DNA from: Pseudomonas lutea
GTDB taxonomy: Bacteria > Pseudomonadota > Gammaproteobacteria > Pseudomonadales > Pseudomonadaceae
Assembly: GCF_000759445.1 (NCBI RefSeq)
Contig: NZ_JRMB01000002.1
Span: 248,001-312,000 of the forward strand
Direction: 5' to 3'
Length of the DNA: 64,000 bases
Positions 48,645 to 57,875 of the stretch are shown piece after piece; position 1 is the stretch's first letter, and each line of letters opens with the position of its first letter. The translations under genes were made by a program, and so were the position numbers. The notes beneath the pieces were generated by a model that made no database searches, was not told the DNA's origin, and saw only the letters and a list, made by a program, of their open reading frames with translations.

Positions 48645-49322
48645 ATGAGCGAGCTGTTACTTATTGATGATGACCAGGAGCTGTGTGAGCTTCTGAGCAG
48701 TTGGTTGAGTCAGGAAGGGTTCGTCGTGCGCGCCTGCCACGACGGCCAGAGCGCCCGCAAGGCGCTCGCCGAATCGGCACCTGCTGCGGTGGTGCTGGAT
48801 GTGATGCTGCCCGATGGCAGTGGTCTTGAACTGCTCAAGCAGCTGCGCGCCGATCACCCTGATCTTCCGGTGCTGATGCTGTCCGCCCGCGGCGAACCGC
48901 TGGACCGCATTCTGGGTCTGGAGCTGGGTGCCGACGATTATCTGGCCAAACCCTGCGATCCACGTGAACTCACCGCGCGTTTGCGCGCGGTGTTGCGGCG
49001 CAGCCATCCGACGGCGGTGTCCACGCAGATCGAGCTGGGCGATTTGTGCTTCAGTCCCGCGCGCGGCGTGGTCACGATCGACGAGCAGGAGTTCACCTTG
49101 ACCGTCTCTGAAGCGCGCTTGCTTGAGGCCTTGCTCGGCCAGCCTGGCGAACCGCTGGAGAAGCAGGAGCTCGCACAACTGGCACTGGGCCGCAAGCTCA
49201 CTTTGTACGACCGCAGCCTGGACATGCACGTCAGTAACCTGCGCAAAAAGATCGGACCCCACGCCGACGGACGCCCACGCATCGTAGCCCTGCGCAGCCG
49301 CGGGTATTATTACAGCCTCTGA
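48645..49322 (+). CDS. cpxR: CpxR-like response regulator (OmpR family)
   Basis: 225 residues. Receiver domain with acidic pair (LLIDDDQEL), phospho-acceptor Asp in AAVVLDVMLPDGSGLELL and Lys in ADDYLAKPCDPRE; OmpR winged-helix C-terminal domain with SNLRKKIGPHADGRPRIVAL. In Pseudomonas the homologue (PA3204 type) responds to envelope stress and activates efflux genes such as mexAB-oprM. Forms an operon or divided regulon with the Spy-like gene and kinase downstream. Confidence 0.9.
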   Translation: MSELLLIDDDQELCELLSSWLSQEGFVVRACHDGQSARKALAESAPAAVVLDVMLPDGSGLELLKQLRADHPDLPVLMLSARGEPLDRILGLELGADDYLAKPCDPRELTARLRAVLRRSHPTAVSTQIELGDLCFSPARGVVTIDEQEFTLTVSEARLLEALLGQPGEPLEKQELAQLALGRKLTLYDRSLDMHVSNLRKKIGPHADGRPRIVALRSRGYYYSL

Positions 49323-49574
49323 CGAGGCAGTTGGGAGCGGCAAGCCTTGAGCTGCAAGCTGCGAGTAAGAGCAACAGCATCGGCAGCGCCTGGCTGCTTT
49401 TGGCTTGAAGCTTGAAGCTTGAAGCTCCGCGCCACTCAGGAATCGGCACCCATGTAAACATCCCGGCGCGCCTCCTTTACCCAAGCTTTACCGATGCCTG
49501 ACCTCGCTTGACCTTGATCTCCCTAAACTGGCCTCAACCGGCACAGAGCCGAAATCGAGACAAGGAGATTCACC
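49323..49574 (+). repeat. Spacer with GCTTGAA tandem repeats
   Basis: 252 bp between cpxR and the Spy-like gene. 49403-49423 holds GCTTGAA x3 followed by GCT, and 49335-49364 a related imperfect form (AAGCCTTGAGCTGCAAGCTG). AGCTTGAAGC-type short repeats occur in many Pseudomonas intergenic regions. The promoter for the Spy-like gene is expected at 49480-49570. Confidence 0.7.
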
Positions 49575-50018
49575 ATGCGCAAGACTTTGATGGCTTTGAT
49601 GTTCGCCGCAGCCCTGCCTACCGTTGCTATGGCCATGCCTCCAGAAGGCGGTCCGATGGGTGGCCCTGGCGGCCCAGGCTTCGACGGCCCCGGCATGCAT
49701 CACCGCAAAGGCCCAATGGACAAGCTGAACCTGACCCCCGACCAACGTCAGCAAGTCGACAGGCTAATGGGCGCTCAATGGCATGGCCGCAACGAGATCA
49801 CCCAGAAGTACCTGGCCAAGCTATCGGCCGCTGACCAGAAGGCGATGGAGGATGAACAGGACGCTGCCCGCGCTAAAACCCAGTCCGACGTCCGTGCGTT
49901 GCTGACACCTGAGCAACAGAAGACCTTCGACCAGATCCAGAAGGATGAAGCTCAGCGCCGCGCTGACCGCGCCGAGTTCGAAGCCTGGAAAGCGCAGAAA
50001 GCGCAAAAAACCCAGTAA
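49575..50018 (+). CDS. Spy/CpxP-like periplasmic protein
   Basis: 147 residues. Signal peptide MRKTLMALMFAAALPTVAMA, a Gly/Met/Pro-rich linker (MPPEGGPMGGPGGPGFDG), then an alpha-helical part with two LTxxQ motifs (LNLTPDQRQQVDRL and LLTPEQQKTFDQI). CpxP/Spy proteins act as periplasmic chaperones and negative regulators of the CpxA kinase. Lies between regulator and kinase genes, an arrangement found in P. aeruginosa (PA3204-PA3206). AAGGAGATTCACC is a strong ribosome site. Confidence 0.88.
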   Translation: MRKTLMALMFAAALPTVAMAMPPEGGPMGGPGGPGFDGPGMHHRKGPMDKLNLTPDQRQQVDRLMGAQWHGRNEITQKYLAKLSAADQKAMEDEQDAARAKTQSDVRALLTPEQQKTFDQIQKDEAQRRADRAEFEAWKAQKAQKTQ

Positions 50019-50050
50019 GGGCCAGCGGCACGGCATTACACTTCCCCCAA

Positions 50051-50080
50051 CCCGACACGCTCCCCGGCGCGTCGGGTTTT
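50051..50080 (+). terminator. Hairpin with T-run between Spy-like and kinase genes
   Basis: CCCGACACGC / GCGCGTCGGG, a 10-bp stem with one mismatch, then TTTT. It likely reduces transcription into the kinase gene, giving more of the periplasmic protein than of the kinase. Confidence 0.8.
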
Positions 50081-50111
50081 CTGTTTAATGACCCGGGTTC
50101 GAGGGCAGCAC

Positions 50112-51452
50112 GTGCGTTCATTGTTTTGGCGAATCCTCGCGAGCTTTTGGCTCGCCATTGCATTGGTAGCAGGCCTGTCGATTTTGATGGGGCATGTGCT
50201 CAATCAGGACGCGTGGATTCTCAGCCGTCATCCCGGGCTGCATAACCTGCCGCAGAAATGGGTTGAACTGTATGAGGGGCAAGGCGAAAAGTCCGCGCAG
50301 GACTTTTTGCAAGACCTCAAGCGCAAATACCACATTGACGTTCAGGTGCTGAACGACAGCGGCGAGGCAGTCATCCCCGGCACTTTTCCGCCCCGCGCGG
50401 CCGCGTTCGAAGAACGCCAGAACGACGACACACGCCCTCTGCCGTGGCGTCGTCTGACCACCGAATACACCAGCGCCAAGACCGGCGAAACTTACCTGCT
50501 GATTTACCGCATCCCGCACCCGGAGCTTGACGCATGGCACCGCGAGAGCCTGCTCTGGCCGCTCAGTGCGCTCGGCATTGCCCTGGTGGTGCTGACCTTG
50601 TTCAGTTTGCTGGTGACACTGTCCATTACGCGCCCGCTGAGTCGCCTGCGCGGCGCCGTGCATGATCTGGGTCAGACCACGTATCAGCAGAACAGCCTCG
50701 CGCAACTGGCCAATCGACGTGACGAGTTTGGTGTGCTGGCAAATGACTTCAACCGCATGGGCGCCCGCCTGCAAAGCCAGATCAGCAGTCAGCGTCAATT
50801 GCTTCGCGACGTCTCCCATGAACTGCGCTCGCCACTCGCGCGCCTGCGGATTGCTCTCGCGCTGGCCGAACGCGCCGAATCGGTCGAGCGCGACAAACTG
50901 TGGCCACGCCTGACCCGTGAGTGCGACCGGCTGGAGGAGTTGATCAGCGAGATTCTGGCGTTGGCGCGGCTGGATGCCGACATGGGCAGTGCGACGCCTG
51001 TCGATGTGCCGGGGCTGTTGCTGCATCTGCAGGCGGAAACGGAGATGAGCAGCGCCGAGCAGACGGTCTCGGTGTCGGTGCAGCCCGATGTGCAACTGCT
51101 GGGATGGCCGAGTGTGCTGGAGCGGGCGCTGGATAATCTGTTGCGCAACGCGTTGCGGTTCAATCCCGTAGGGCAGCCTATCGAGTTGAGCGCGAGCATT
51201 GAAGGGAATGAGTTGCGACTGAGCGTGCGCGACCATGGCCCGGGCGCCAACCCCGAGCACCTTGGGCAGTTGGGCGAGCCGTTTTATCGCGCGCCCAACC
51301 AGACCGCGCCAGGGTATGGGCTAGGGCTGGCGATCGCCAAACGAGCGGCTGAAAAGCATGGGGGCAGTTTGCTCCTTGGCAACCACCCTCAGGGCGGATT
51401 TGTAGCCAGCATCGTGGTGCCACGCGAGCTGACCGCTGCGCAGTCCCGCTGA
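50112..51452 (+). CDS. cpxA: CpxA-like sensor histidine kinase
   Basis: 446 residues from GTG 50112 (MRSLFWRILASFWLAIALVA), which fits the family start and has GAGGGC upstream; ATG 50088, right after the terminator, would add eight residues. Two membrane helices (~6-26 and ~155-175) flank a ~130-residue periplasmic sensor. HAMP follows, then the H-box RDVSHELRSPLARLRIALAL, N-box NLLRNALRF, and G boxes VRDHGPGANPEHL and GYGLGLAIAKR. It phosphorylates the CpxR-like regulator in response to envelope stress. Confidence 0.9.
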   Translation: MRSLFWRILASFWLAIALVAGLSILMGHVLNQDAWILSRHPGLHNLPQKWVELYEGQGEKSAQDFLQDLKRKYHIDVQVLNDSGEAVIPGTFPPRAAAFEERQNDDTRPLPWRRLTTEYTSAKTGETYLLIYRIPHPELDAWHRESLLWPLSALGIALVVLTLFSLLVTLSITRPLSRLRGAVHDLGQTTYQQNSLAQLANRRDEFGVLANDFNRMGARLQSQISSQRQLLRDVSHELRSPLARLRIALALAERAESVERDKLWPRLTRECDRLEELISEILALARLDADMGSATPVDVPGLLLHLQAETEMSSAEQTVSVSVQPDVQLLGWPSVLERALDNLLRNALRFNPVGQPIELSASIEGNELRLSVRDHGPGANPEHLGQLGEPFYRAPNQTAPGYGLGLAIAKRAAEKHGGSLLLGNHPQGGFVASIVVPRELTAAQSR

Positions 51453-51468
51453 ATGGATGCTGTGATTA

Positions 51469-51560
51469 GTAGGACCGGCTTCAGCCGGGAAGAGGCCGGA
51501 ACATACATCCCGAGTTTTCGGCGTTACGCATACCGCCTTCCCGGCTGAAGCCAGTCCTAC
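51469..51560. repeat. Class 3 REPIN
   Basis: GTAGGACCGGCTTCAGCCGG (51469) and the opposing CTTCCCGGCTGAAGCCAGTCC (51537-51557) are inverted copies about 50 bp apart. This is a third REP family in the window, distinct from the GCTTGCTGGCG and GCTTGCCCGCG families. Confidence 0.9.
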
Positions 51561-51600
51561 AGTGGCGTCCGTCGTCAACATCGGGATAACGTGGGTTTCC

Positions 51601-52161
51601 TTACCCTTGCCAGGCGCTGACAAATTCGCTGACGTCCGGCTTTTGCGCTTCACGCGGCGGGTTTTGCGGCGTGCCCAGGTAAAGAAAGCCGACGACTTCT
51701 TCGTTGTCCGTCAGTCCCAGGCCTTTGGCTACATGACGTGTGTAGGACAAGTCGCCAGACCGCCAGACGCCGCCGATGCCCAGTGCGTAGGCCGCCAGCA
51801 GGATGCCGTGGGCGGCGCAGCCGGCGGTGATGACCTGTTCATTCTTCGGGACTTTGAAATGATCGGTCAGGCTGGCGATGACCACGACCACCAAGGGCGC
51901 GCGCAACGGGCCATTGCGGGCCTTGTCCAGCGCCTTGGCATCTGCGTCGCCGCCTTTCTCGATCAGGGCCTGGACCAGGAGCTCCCCCATGCGGTTGCGT
52001 GCCTCGCCTTCTACGGTAAGGAAGCGATAAGGCCGGATAACGCCGTGATCAGGCGCACGCAGGGCAGCGCTGAACAGGATCTCACGTTGCTCGGCGTTCG
52101 GGCCGGGCTCGATCAAGCGGGGCACGGACACGCGATTAAGCAATACGTCGAGCGCTTCCAT
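51601..52161 (-). CDS. Nitroreductase, YdjA-like
   Basis: 186 residues. MEALDVLLNRVSVPRLIEPG, AALRAPDHGVIRPYRFLTVE and GIGGVWRSGDLSYTRHVAKG match YdjA, the smallest NfsB/FRase I-type FMN proteins. Family role: FMN-dependent reductions with NAD(P)H; natural substrate unknown. ATG 52161 is chosen over the longer in-frame ATG at 52224 because it matches the YdjA N-terminus. AGACGAC before it is a weak ribosome site. Confidence 0.88.
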   Translation of the reverse strand: MEALDVLLNRVSVPRLIEPGPNAEQREILFSAALRAPDHGVIRPYRFLTVEGEARNRMGELLVQALIEKGGDADAKALDKARNGPLRAPLVVVVIASLTDHFKVPKNEQVITAGCAAHGILLAAYALGIGGVWRSGDLSYTRHVAKGLGLTDNEEVVGFLYLGTPQNPPREAQKPDVSEFVSAWQG

Positions 52162-52335
52162 TAAGTCGTCTCCAGAAAAAATGACGGGCCATTGTAGTGC
52201 CCTCGGTGCAGTCTTGAACTTCAATAACGATTAACCAGGGCAATTACTTACAACACTCACAGAAATGCCTCGGTTTACACAGGCGAGCCGGTGAGTAAAA
52301 TGGCCGCCCTCTCACTTCCTGATCCGAGCGACTGC

Positions 52336-53790
52336 ATGGCGTTGCCGACTCTCCGCATCATCGGTTTCATTATCGGCATCTTCCTCATCACCCTGGCCAT
52401 CGCCATGGTCGTGCCCATGATCACTCTGATGATTTTCCACCGCACGGCCGACATGCCGTCGTTCCTCTGGTCGAGCCTGATCACCTTCGTCTCCGGGCTG
52501 GCGCTGGTGGGCCAGGGCCGCCCCGAGCATGTGCACCTGCGGCCCCGGGACATGTACCTGCTGACCGTCAGCAGCTGGGTCATCGTCTGCGTGTTCGCCG
52601 CGCTGCCGTTCCTGTTGACCCAACACATCAGCTACACCGACTCCTTTTTCGAAAGCATGTCGGGCATCACCGCGACCGGCTCCACGGTTCTGAGCGGGCT
52701 GGACACCATGTCGCCCGGCATCCTGATCTGGCGCTCGTTGCTTCACTGGCTGGGCGGTATCGGCTTTATCGGCATGGCCGTGGCGATCCTGCCGCTGTTG
52801 CGCATCGGCGGCATGCGCCTGTTTCAGACCGAATCCTCGGACCGTTCCGAGAAGGTCATGCCGCGCTCGCACATGGTGGCCAAATTCATCGTGCTCGTGT
52901 ACCTCGGCATTACCGTACTTGGCACGTTGGCGTTCTGGTGGGCCGGCATGAACCTGTTCGACGCCATCAACCACGCGATGTCGGCGATATCGACTGGAGG
53001 TTTCTCCACTTCGGATCAGTCACTGGCGAAATGGCCGCAACCCGCCGTGCATTGGGTGGCGATTGTAGTGATGATCCTCGGCGCCCTGCCCTTCACCCTG
53101 TACGTTGCGACCTTGCGCGGCAACCGCGGGGCACTGCTCAAGGATCAGCAAGTGCAGGGCTTCATCGTGCTGCTGTTGGTGACGTGGCTGGTGATGGGCG
53201 CCTGGTATTGGGCGACGACCGATCTGCCGTGGTACGACGCCTTGCGTCATGTCGCACTCAACGTGACCTCGGTCGTGACGACCACCGGCTTCGCGCTGGG
53301 GGACTACAGCCTGTGGGGCAATTTCGCGCTGATGCTGTTTTTCTATCTGGGATTCATCGGGGGCTGTTCGGGGTCAACGGCGGGCGGCGTGAAAGTGTTC
53401 CGCTTCCAGGTCGCGTACATCCTCCTGCGCGCCAACCTGCACCAGTTGATCCATCCGCGCGCGGTGATCAAGCAGAAGTACAACGGCCACCGCCTTGACG
53501 ATGAAATCGTGCGTTCCATCCTGACCTTCTCGTTTTTCTTCACCTTCACGATCTGCCTGATCGCGCTGATGCTGTCGCTGCTGGGGCTCGACTGGATGAC
53601 CGCCTTGACCGGCGCCGCCAGCACCGTGTCCGGCGTGGGCCCGGGGCTGGGGGAAACCATCGGGCCGGCGGGTAACTTCTCGACGCTGCCGGATGCCGCC
53701 AAATGGATCCTGTCACTGGGCATGCTGCTGGGACGCCTTGAAATCATTACCGTGCTGGTCCTGTGCATCCCGGCGTTCTGGCGGCACTAA
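52336..53790 (+). CDS. trkH: Trk system potassium uptake protein TrkH
   Basis: 484 residues from ATG 52336 (MALPTLRIIGFIIGIFLITL). K+-channel-like P-loop repeats: FESMSGITATGSTVL, AMSAISTGGFSTSD, VTSVVTTTGFALGD and ASTVSGVGPGLGE. It forms the membrane channel of the TrkAH system for K+ uptake. Single gene here; trkA must be elsewhere, as in P. aeruginosa. Confidence 0.95.
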   Translation: MALPTLRIIGFIIGIFLITLAIAMVVPMITLMIFHRTADMPSFLWSSLITFVSGLALVGQGRPEHVHLRPRDMYLLTVSSWVIVCVFAALPFLLTQHISYTDSFFESMSGITATGSTVLSGLDTMSPGILIWRSLLHWLGGIGFIGMAVAILPLLRIGGMRLFQTESSDRSEKVMPRSHMVAKFIVLVYLGITVLGTLAFWWAGMNLFDAINHAMSAISTGGFSTSDQSLAKWPQPAVHWVAIVVMILGALPFTLYVATLRGNRGALLKDQQVQGFIVLLLVTWLVMGAWYWATTDLPWYDALRHVALNVTSVVTTTGFALGDYSLWGNFALMLFFYLGFIGGCSGSTAGGVKVFRFQVAYILLRANLHQLIHPRAVIKQKYNGHRLDDEIVRSILTFSFFFTFTICLIALMLSLLGLDWMTALTGAASTVSGVGPGLGETIGPAGNFSTLPDAAKWILSLGMLLGRLEIITVLVLCIPAFWRH

Positions 53791-53856
53791 GCGGCCGATG
53801 CAGGTCGTTCAACCTGGGCTAAACTCTGCTGATCACTCGTACCAGAGCCTACCCCT

Positions 53857-54168
53857 ATGGAAGCGGTTAAGACGTTTACCCGGTTTTCTGATTTCTATCC
53901 GTACTACCTGCAGGAGCATCGCGACAGTACGTGTCGGCGTCTGCATTTCATTGGCACCAGCCTGGTCGTTCTGATCCTGGCGTTCGCCGTGCTGAGCGCC
54001 AACTGGCTGTTGCTGTGGGCATTGCCGCTGGCGGGCTATACCTTCGCATGGGTCGGCCACTTCTTCTTCGAGAAAAACCGCCCCGCCACGTTCAAGCATC
54101 CGTTTTACAGCCTGCTCGGCGACTTCGTCATGTACAAGGACATGCTCACCGGCAAGGTGTCGTTCTGA
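53857..54168 (+). CDS. Mpo1-like (DUF962) membrane protein
   Basis: 103 residues. FSDFYPYYLQEHRDSTCRRL, the His-containing RLHFIGTSLVVLI, and AWVGHFFFEKNRPATFKHPF are hallmark DUF962/Mpo1 motifs (two or three membrane helices, conserved histidines). Yeast Mpo1 is an Fe2+ dioxygenase for 2-hydroxy fatty acids; bacterial roles are unknown. It starts 66 bp after trkH. Confidence 0.9.
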   Translation: MEAVKTFTRFSDFYPYYLQEHRDSTCRRLHFIGTSLVVLILAFAVLSANWLLLWALPLAGYTFAWVGHFFFEKNRPATFKHPFYSLLGDFVMYKDMLTGKVSF

Positions 54169-54224
54169 CAGCCGCTCGGCTCAAAGCGATTTAACCTCAA
54201 ACCGACTTGAGCTCAGCGCCTGGC

Positions 54225-55043
54225 TCATACAGCCTCGCCCACCGCCTGCGGTACTTCGGTGCTTTTGGCTTTGAGGTGGGCATCGGCCAGCCTGAACAGC
54301 TCAATCGTGCCATCCCAGTGTTCGATCAAGGCGGTGCAAGACTCCACCCAGTCACCACAGTTGAGATATTCCACACCGCCCACCTGACGAATTTCGGCGT
54401 GATGGATATGCCCGCACACCACACCGTCCAGACCGCGCTTGACGCATTCATGGGCGATGGCCTCTTCGAAGTCGCTGATGAAACTCACCGCCGTTTTGAC
54501 CTTGTGCTTCAAGTAGGCCGACAGCGACCAGTAGCCGTAGCCGTACTTCGCACGCCAGTGGTTCAGCCAGCGATTGAGGGTCAGGGTGAACTCGTAGGCC
54601 GAGTCGCCAAGAAACGCCAGCCAGCGGTGATAGCGGGTGATGACATCGAACTGGTCACCGTGGATGACCAACAGGCGACGGCCGTCAGCAGTCAGGTGTA
54701 CGGCTTCGTCGACCAGCTGGATGTTGCCCAGAATGAGCATTGAATAGCGCCGCAGGAATTCGTCGTGGTTGCCGGTGACGTAGATGACCTCGGTACCGCG
54801 CTTGCTCATGGTCAGCAGACGGCGAATGACGTTGGTGTGCGCTTGCGGCCAGTACATGCCGCCACGCATCTTCCAGCCGTCGATGATGTCGCCGACCAGA
54901 TAGACCTTGTCGGCATGGTATTGCTTGAGGAACCCGCTGAGGTGTTCGGCCTGGCAGTCGCGTGTGCCCAGATGCACGTCCGATATCCACAAAGTCCGGA
55001 CACGTTGCTTTCGGCTGGGTTTCACGCTCTCGGCAATGCTCAT
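54225..55043 (-). CDS. LpxH-like metallophosphoesterase
   Basis: 272 residues, calcineurin-like fold: TLWISDVHLGTRDCQAEHL (DxH), YLVGDIIDGWKMRG (GDxxD), YVTGNHDEFLRRY (GNHD), VIHGDQFDVITRYHRW and VCGHIHHAEIR (GHxH). The full metal set is intact. It is the longer LpxH2/YbbF-like type annotated as UDP-2,3-diacylglucosamine diphosphatase in pseudomonads, but a canonical lpxH usually lies elsewhere, so the substrate is uncertain. Confidence 0.85.
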   Translation of the reverse strand: MSIAESVKPSRKQRVRTLWISDVHLGTRDCQAEHLSGFLKQYHADKVYLVGDIIDGWKMRGGMYWPQAHTNVIRRLLTMSKRGTEVIYVTGNHDEFLRRYSMLILGNIQLVDEAVHLTADGRRLLVIHGDQFDVITRYHRWLAFLGDSAYEFTLTLNRWLNHWRAKYGYGYWSLSAYLKHKVKTAVSFISDFEEAIAHECVKRGLDGVVCGHIHHAEIRQVGGVEYLNCGDWVESCTALIEHWDGTIELFRLADAHLKAKSTEVPQAVGEAV

Positions 55044-55187
55044 GGATCACCTCCACTTGAATTTCTTCAAGCGTGGACGCGGTCGGTGAAATGAACATGA
55101 CGGCAGTGTTTAGCTTTGATGACACGAAAGATCGGGTAACACCTTTACCGACAGACGCAGAGGTGTTGCGCCGGTTCCGATCCGCCT

Positions 55188-55484
55188 TCAGGTATCCAGA
55201 CCAGTGTGACGGTCGTTATGCCCCAGATCGCGGTCGGGATCGATCTGGTCACGCACGCGCTGCTTGAGCACTTTGGCCTCCGGGAAGCCGCCATCGGCCT
55301 TGCGCTCCCAGATTTGCACGTCATCGCAGGTAATACGGAACACCCCTCCCGTCCCTGGCACCAGTGATACCTTTCCCAGATCGTCGGTAAACGTGCTCAA
55401 CAACTCTTGCGCCAGCCAGGCGGCACGCAGCAGCCACTGACACTGCGTGCAATAGGTGATGGTGATCTCGGGTTTGGTGGGCAT
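55188..55484 (-). CDS. SelW/SelT/SelH (Rdx) family protein
   Basis: 98 residues. TITYCTQCQWLLRAAWLAQE carries the redox CxxC motif; GKVSLVPGTGGVFRITCDDV continues the thioredoxin-like fold, and KADGGFPEAKVLKQRVRDQI is the typical end of the domain. The ~10-residue tail is His/Asp-rich. A Cys form (no selenocysteine, no in-frame UGA). Role: putative redox protein. It starts 3 bp after the FimV-like gene's stop (minus strand), suggesting co-transcription. Confidence 0.88.
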   Translation of the reverse strand: MPTKPEITITYCTQCQWLLRAAWLAQELLSTFTDDLGKVSLVPGTGGVFRITCDDVQIWERKADGGFPEAKVLKQRVRDQIDPDRDLGHNDRHTGLDT

Positions 55485-55487
55485 CGA

Positions 55488-57875
55488 TCAGCCCAACCCG
55501 GCGAGCAGGTCACGGGCAGTTTGCTGCGGGCCGTCGTCGGAGCCTTCAATGACTTCCTGCAACAGACGGCGAGCCTCCTCGATATTGCCTTCATCGATCA
55601 GCACCTGCGCCTCGTTGATCTTGCTCAACGGCTCCTCTTCAAGGCTCAGCAGATCAAAGCCGCCCTCCTCAATCATGAAGCTGTCGAGAAAGGCATCATC
55701 CAGCAGGTCGTTGTTGCTCTGTACAGCCACTTCAGGACCCGGTTCAAACTGCACGTCCATCTCCAGGGGCGACTGCTCCTCGGCAAAATCACTCAAAAAT
55801 TGCTCATCCGGCATCTCGAAGACTTCGGGCAACTGCGTCAGATCGGACGAAAAAGAAGGGTCCAGCTCAGGTTCGGCTTGCGGCACAGGCGCGGGCTTGC
55901 GCGCGGCAGGTGCACTGTCGAACGGGTCCACAAGGTCCCAGTCGGCGTCCATGGAGAGGTCGTCCAGGTTAAGCTGGAAATCGTCCGACAGGTCTACGGG
56001 GTTCAGCGATGCCGCAGCATTTTCGTCCAGCTGCGCAGGCTGGACGGGGCTCGTCTCTGCGAGGTCGTGTATTGGTTCGCTGGACAGCGACTGGTCAGAT
56101 AGAAATTCGCCGACTGACTCGTCCGGCGCTTGCGACGCCATCGCAGCCACACCGATCGCCGCCGCAGGCACGATCGCTGAGGTCGCTGCCGGCGTGATGA
56201 ACGTCGCCGGTTGGGCCTGCGGCGCAGGCTCGGCAGGCTGGCGAACCAACTTCGGGTAACGGCTGCGGATGTCGTTGAGCTTCTGCGCCTCGACACCCTG
56301 ACTCAGCAGAGTCTGTTCTTCTTCGTCATACCCTTCGACATCGCCCTGCTCGCCCAACAGCTCGAGGATCCGCAGGCGAACGTCAGTGCGCTCGGGTTGC
56401 CGGTCCAGTGCGTCACGCAAGATGGCCAGTGCTTCGGCAAAACGACCGTAGGCGATGTAGATACTTGCGCCATCCAGAGCATCAGTGGCGGCGCCGGCCA
56501 GACGCTGGCCGGCCGGGGCCGAAGATGCCGGGCGCGGAGCCGTTACGGCAGGCACTTCAAAAACCGGTGTGACCGTCGCGCCGGTCCGTACGATGGGCTC
56601 GGGCGCCACGGGCTCAAGGGCCTGCTGATTCTTGATTTTGTTGCGCCGCACCGACCAGGCCAACGCCAGGAGCAGCAACAGCACCAGAAGGCCCGCCAGG
56701 ATCGACGTCCAGGGAAGCTCATCGTCCACGTCGGCGACCGGCGTAGGTGCTGGAGCAGGAACCGGGGTCGCGACCGGGGCCGGAGCCGTCGCAGCAGTGG
56801 CGGGCACAGGTGCAGGTGCAGGTGCAGGCGCAGCCGCCACAGCAGGCGCGGGTTGCGCCGACTGGGCCTTGAGCTCCGCCAACTGAGTCTGCAGCTCGAT
56901 GATCTGCTTGTCTTTGTCGACTTCTTCAACAGAGGCCGTTTGCACTTGCTGCTTGAGGTCATCCAGCGTCTTGTCCAACTGCTCGTTGTCCGACGCTGCG
57001 TTTGTTGACGGGTCGTTCTGCGATCCAGGGCCAGGGGTCGGCGTGGTGGACGTCGGCGTGGTAGGTGTCGACGCTGTGCCGGCTGGATTTGACGCCGCAG
57101 CGGCACTCGGCTTCGGCTCGGAAGCGCTGTCAGGCAGCAACAGGCTCTGGCCTACCTTCAACTGGCTGCGGTCGCCATTGGGAAATGTTTGCGGGTTGAG
57201 CGCCAGAATGCCTTTGACCAGGTCTGCGGAAGACGTCTTGCTGCCGGGGGCCTGGACTTGGCGAGCGATCCCGGCCAGCGTGTCGCCGGAAACAACCGTG
57301 TAATGCTTGCCCTGTCGAGCCTGAGGCGGCGCCACCGGAAGCCGTGACTCATCAGCCTTGGCGCCCGCTGCAGGAGATTGGGCTCGGCTGCGCGTCGCGG
57401 CAACCCCCGACGCCGAGGTGGGCGGGTCGAGCAACACGGTGTACTCATGCAGCTGATCGCCATTGGGCCGCACCAGCCTGACCAGGAAATTCAGATACGG
57501 CTCGGTGACTGCCTTGTGCGACTCGATGTGAATGACGCTGCGGTTGCCGCGGATTACCGGAGTGAAACGCAGGTCATTGAGAAAGAACACGCGCTCTACG
57601 CCAGCCTTGGCAAACGCTTCGGGCGGCGCCAGACCTACGACGATCTCCTCGGGACTCATTCCACCCGCCTCGATCAGTTCGATGTCGGCATTGAAAGGTT
57701 GCCCAAGTGCAGAATGCAGGCTGATCTCGCCCAGTCCCAGCGCAGCGGCCATGGAGCTGTGCAGCAACGCGACCGAGGCAAGGCCGATGCCGAGCAAACC
57801 CGAACGAAGACCCGACTGAACACGAGGGGCTTTGCCCGCTTCGCGACGACTACCGGCCTGAAAACTCTTCAGCAT
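55488..57875 (-). CDS. FimV-like peptidoglycan-binding/hub protein
   Basis: 795 residues from ATG 57875. Order: signal-like N-terminus (~1-45, LLGIGLASVALLHSSMAAAL), FimV N-terminal domain (LGEISLHSALGQPFNADIEL), and LysM peptidoglycan-binding domain at ~190-250 (KHYTVVSGDTLAGIARQV). A Pro/Ala/Thr-rich linker and a coiled coil of ~60 residues follow, then one membrane helix (SILAGLLVLLLLLALAWSVR), an acidic cytoplasmic half and a short FimV C-terminal motif. FimV proteins organise polar type IV pilus and c-di-GMP/cAMP signalling. It is the shorter paralogue type (PA3340-like) found near marR and recQ, not the fimV beside truA. The long extension to 58127 is not used. Confidence 0.85.
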   Translation of the reverse strand: MLKSFQAGSRREAGKAPRVQSGLRSGLLGIGLASVALLHSSMAAALGLGEISLHSALGQPFNADIELIEAGGMSPEEIVVGLAPPEAFAKAGVERVFFLNDLRFTPVIRGNRSVIHIESHKAVTEPYLNFLVRLVRPNGDQLHEYTVLLDPPTSASGVAATRSRAQSPAAGAKADESRLPVAPPQARQGKHYTVVSGDTLAGIARQVQAPGSKTSSADLVKGILALNPQTFPNGDRSQLKVGQSLLLPDSASEPKPSAAAASNPAGTASTPTTPTSTTPTPGPGSQNDPSTNAASDNEQLDKTLDDLKQQVQTASVEEVDKDKQIIELQTQLAELKAQSAQPAPAVAAAPAPAPAPVPATAATAPAPVATPVPAPAPTPVADVDDELPWTSILAGLLVLLLLLALAWSVRRNKIKNQQALEPVAPEPIVRTGATVTPVFEVPAVTAPRPASSAPAGQRLAGAATDALDGASIYIAYGRFAEALAILRDALDRQPERTDVRLRILELLGEQGDVEGYDEEEQTLLSQGVEAQKLNDIRSRYPKLVRQPAEPAPQAQPATFITPAATSAIVPAAAIGVAAMASQAPDESVGEFLSDQSLSSEPIHDLAETSPVQPAQLDENAAASLNPVDLSDDFQLNLDDLSMDADWDLVDPFDSAPAARKPAPVPQAEPELDPSFSSDLTQLPEVFEMPDEQFLSDFAEEQSPLEMDVQFEPGPEVAVQSNNDLLDDAFLDSFMIEEGGFDLLSLEEEPLSKINEAQVLIDEGNIEEARRLLQEVIEGSDDGPQQTARDLLAGLG

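Noticed and set aside
54207..54743. 178-codon plus-strand frame opposite the LpxH-like gene
   Set aside because: Antisense to an intact metallophosphoesterase with all metal motifs.
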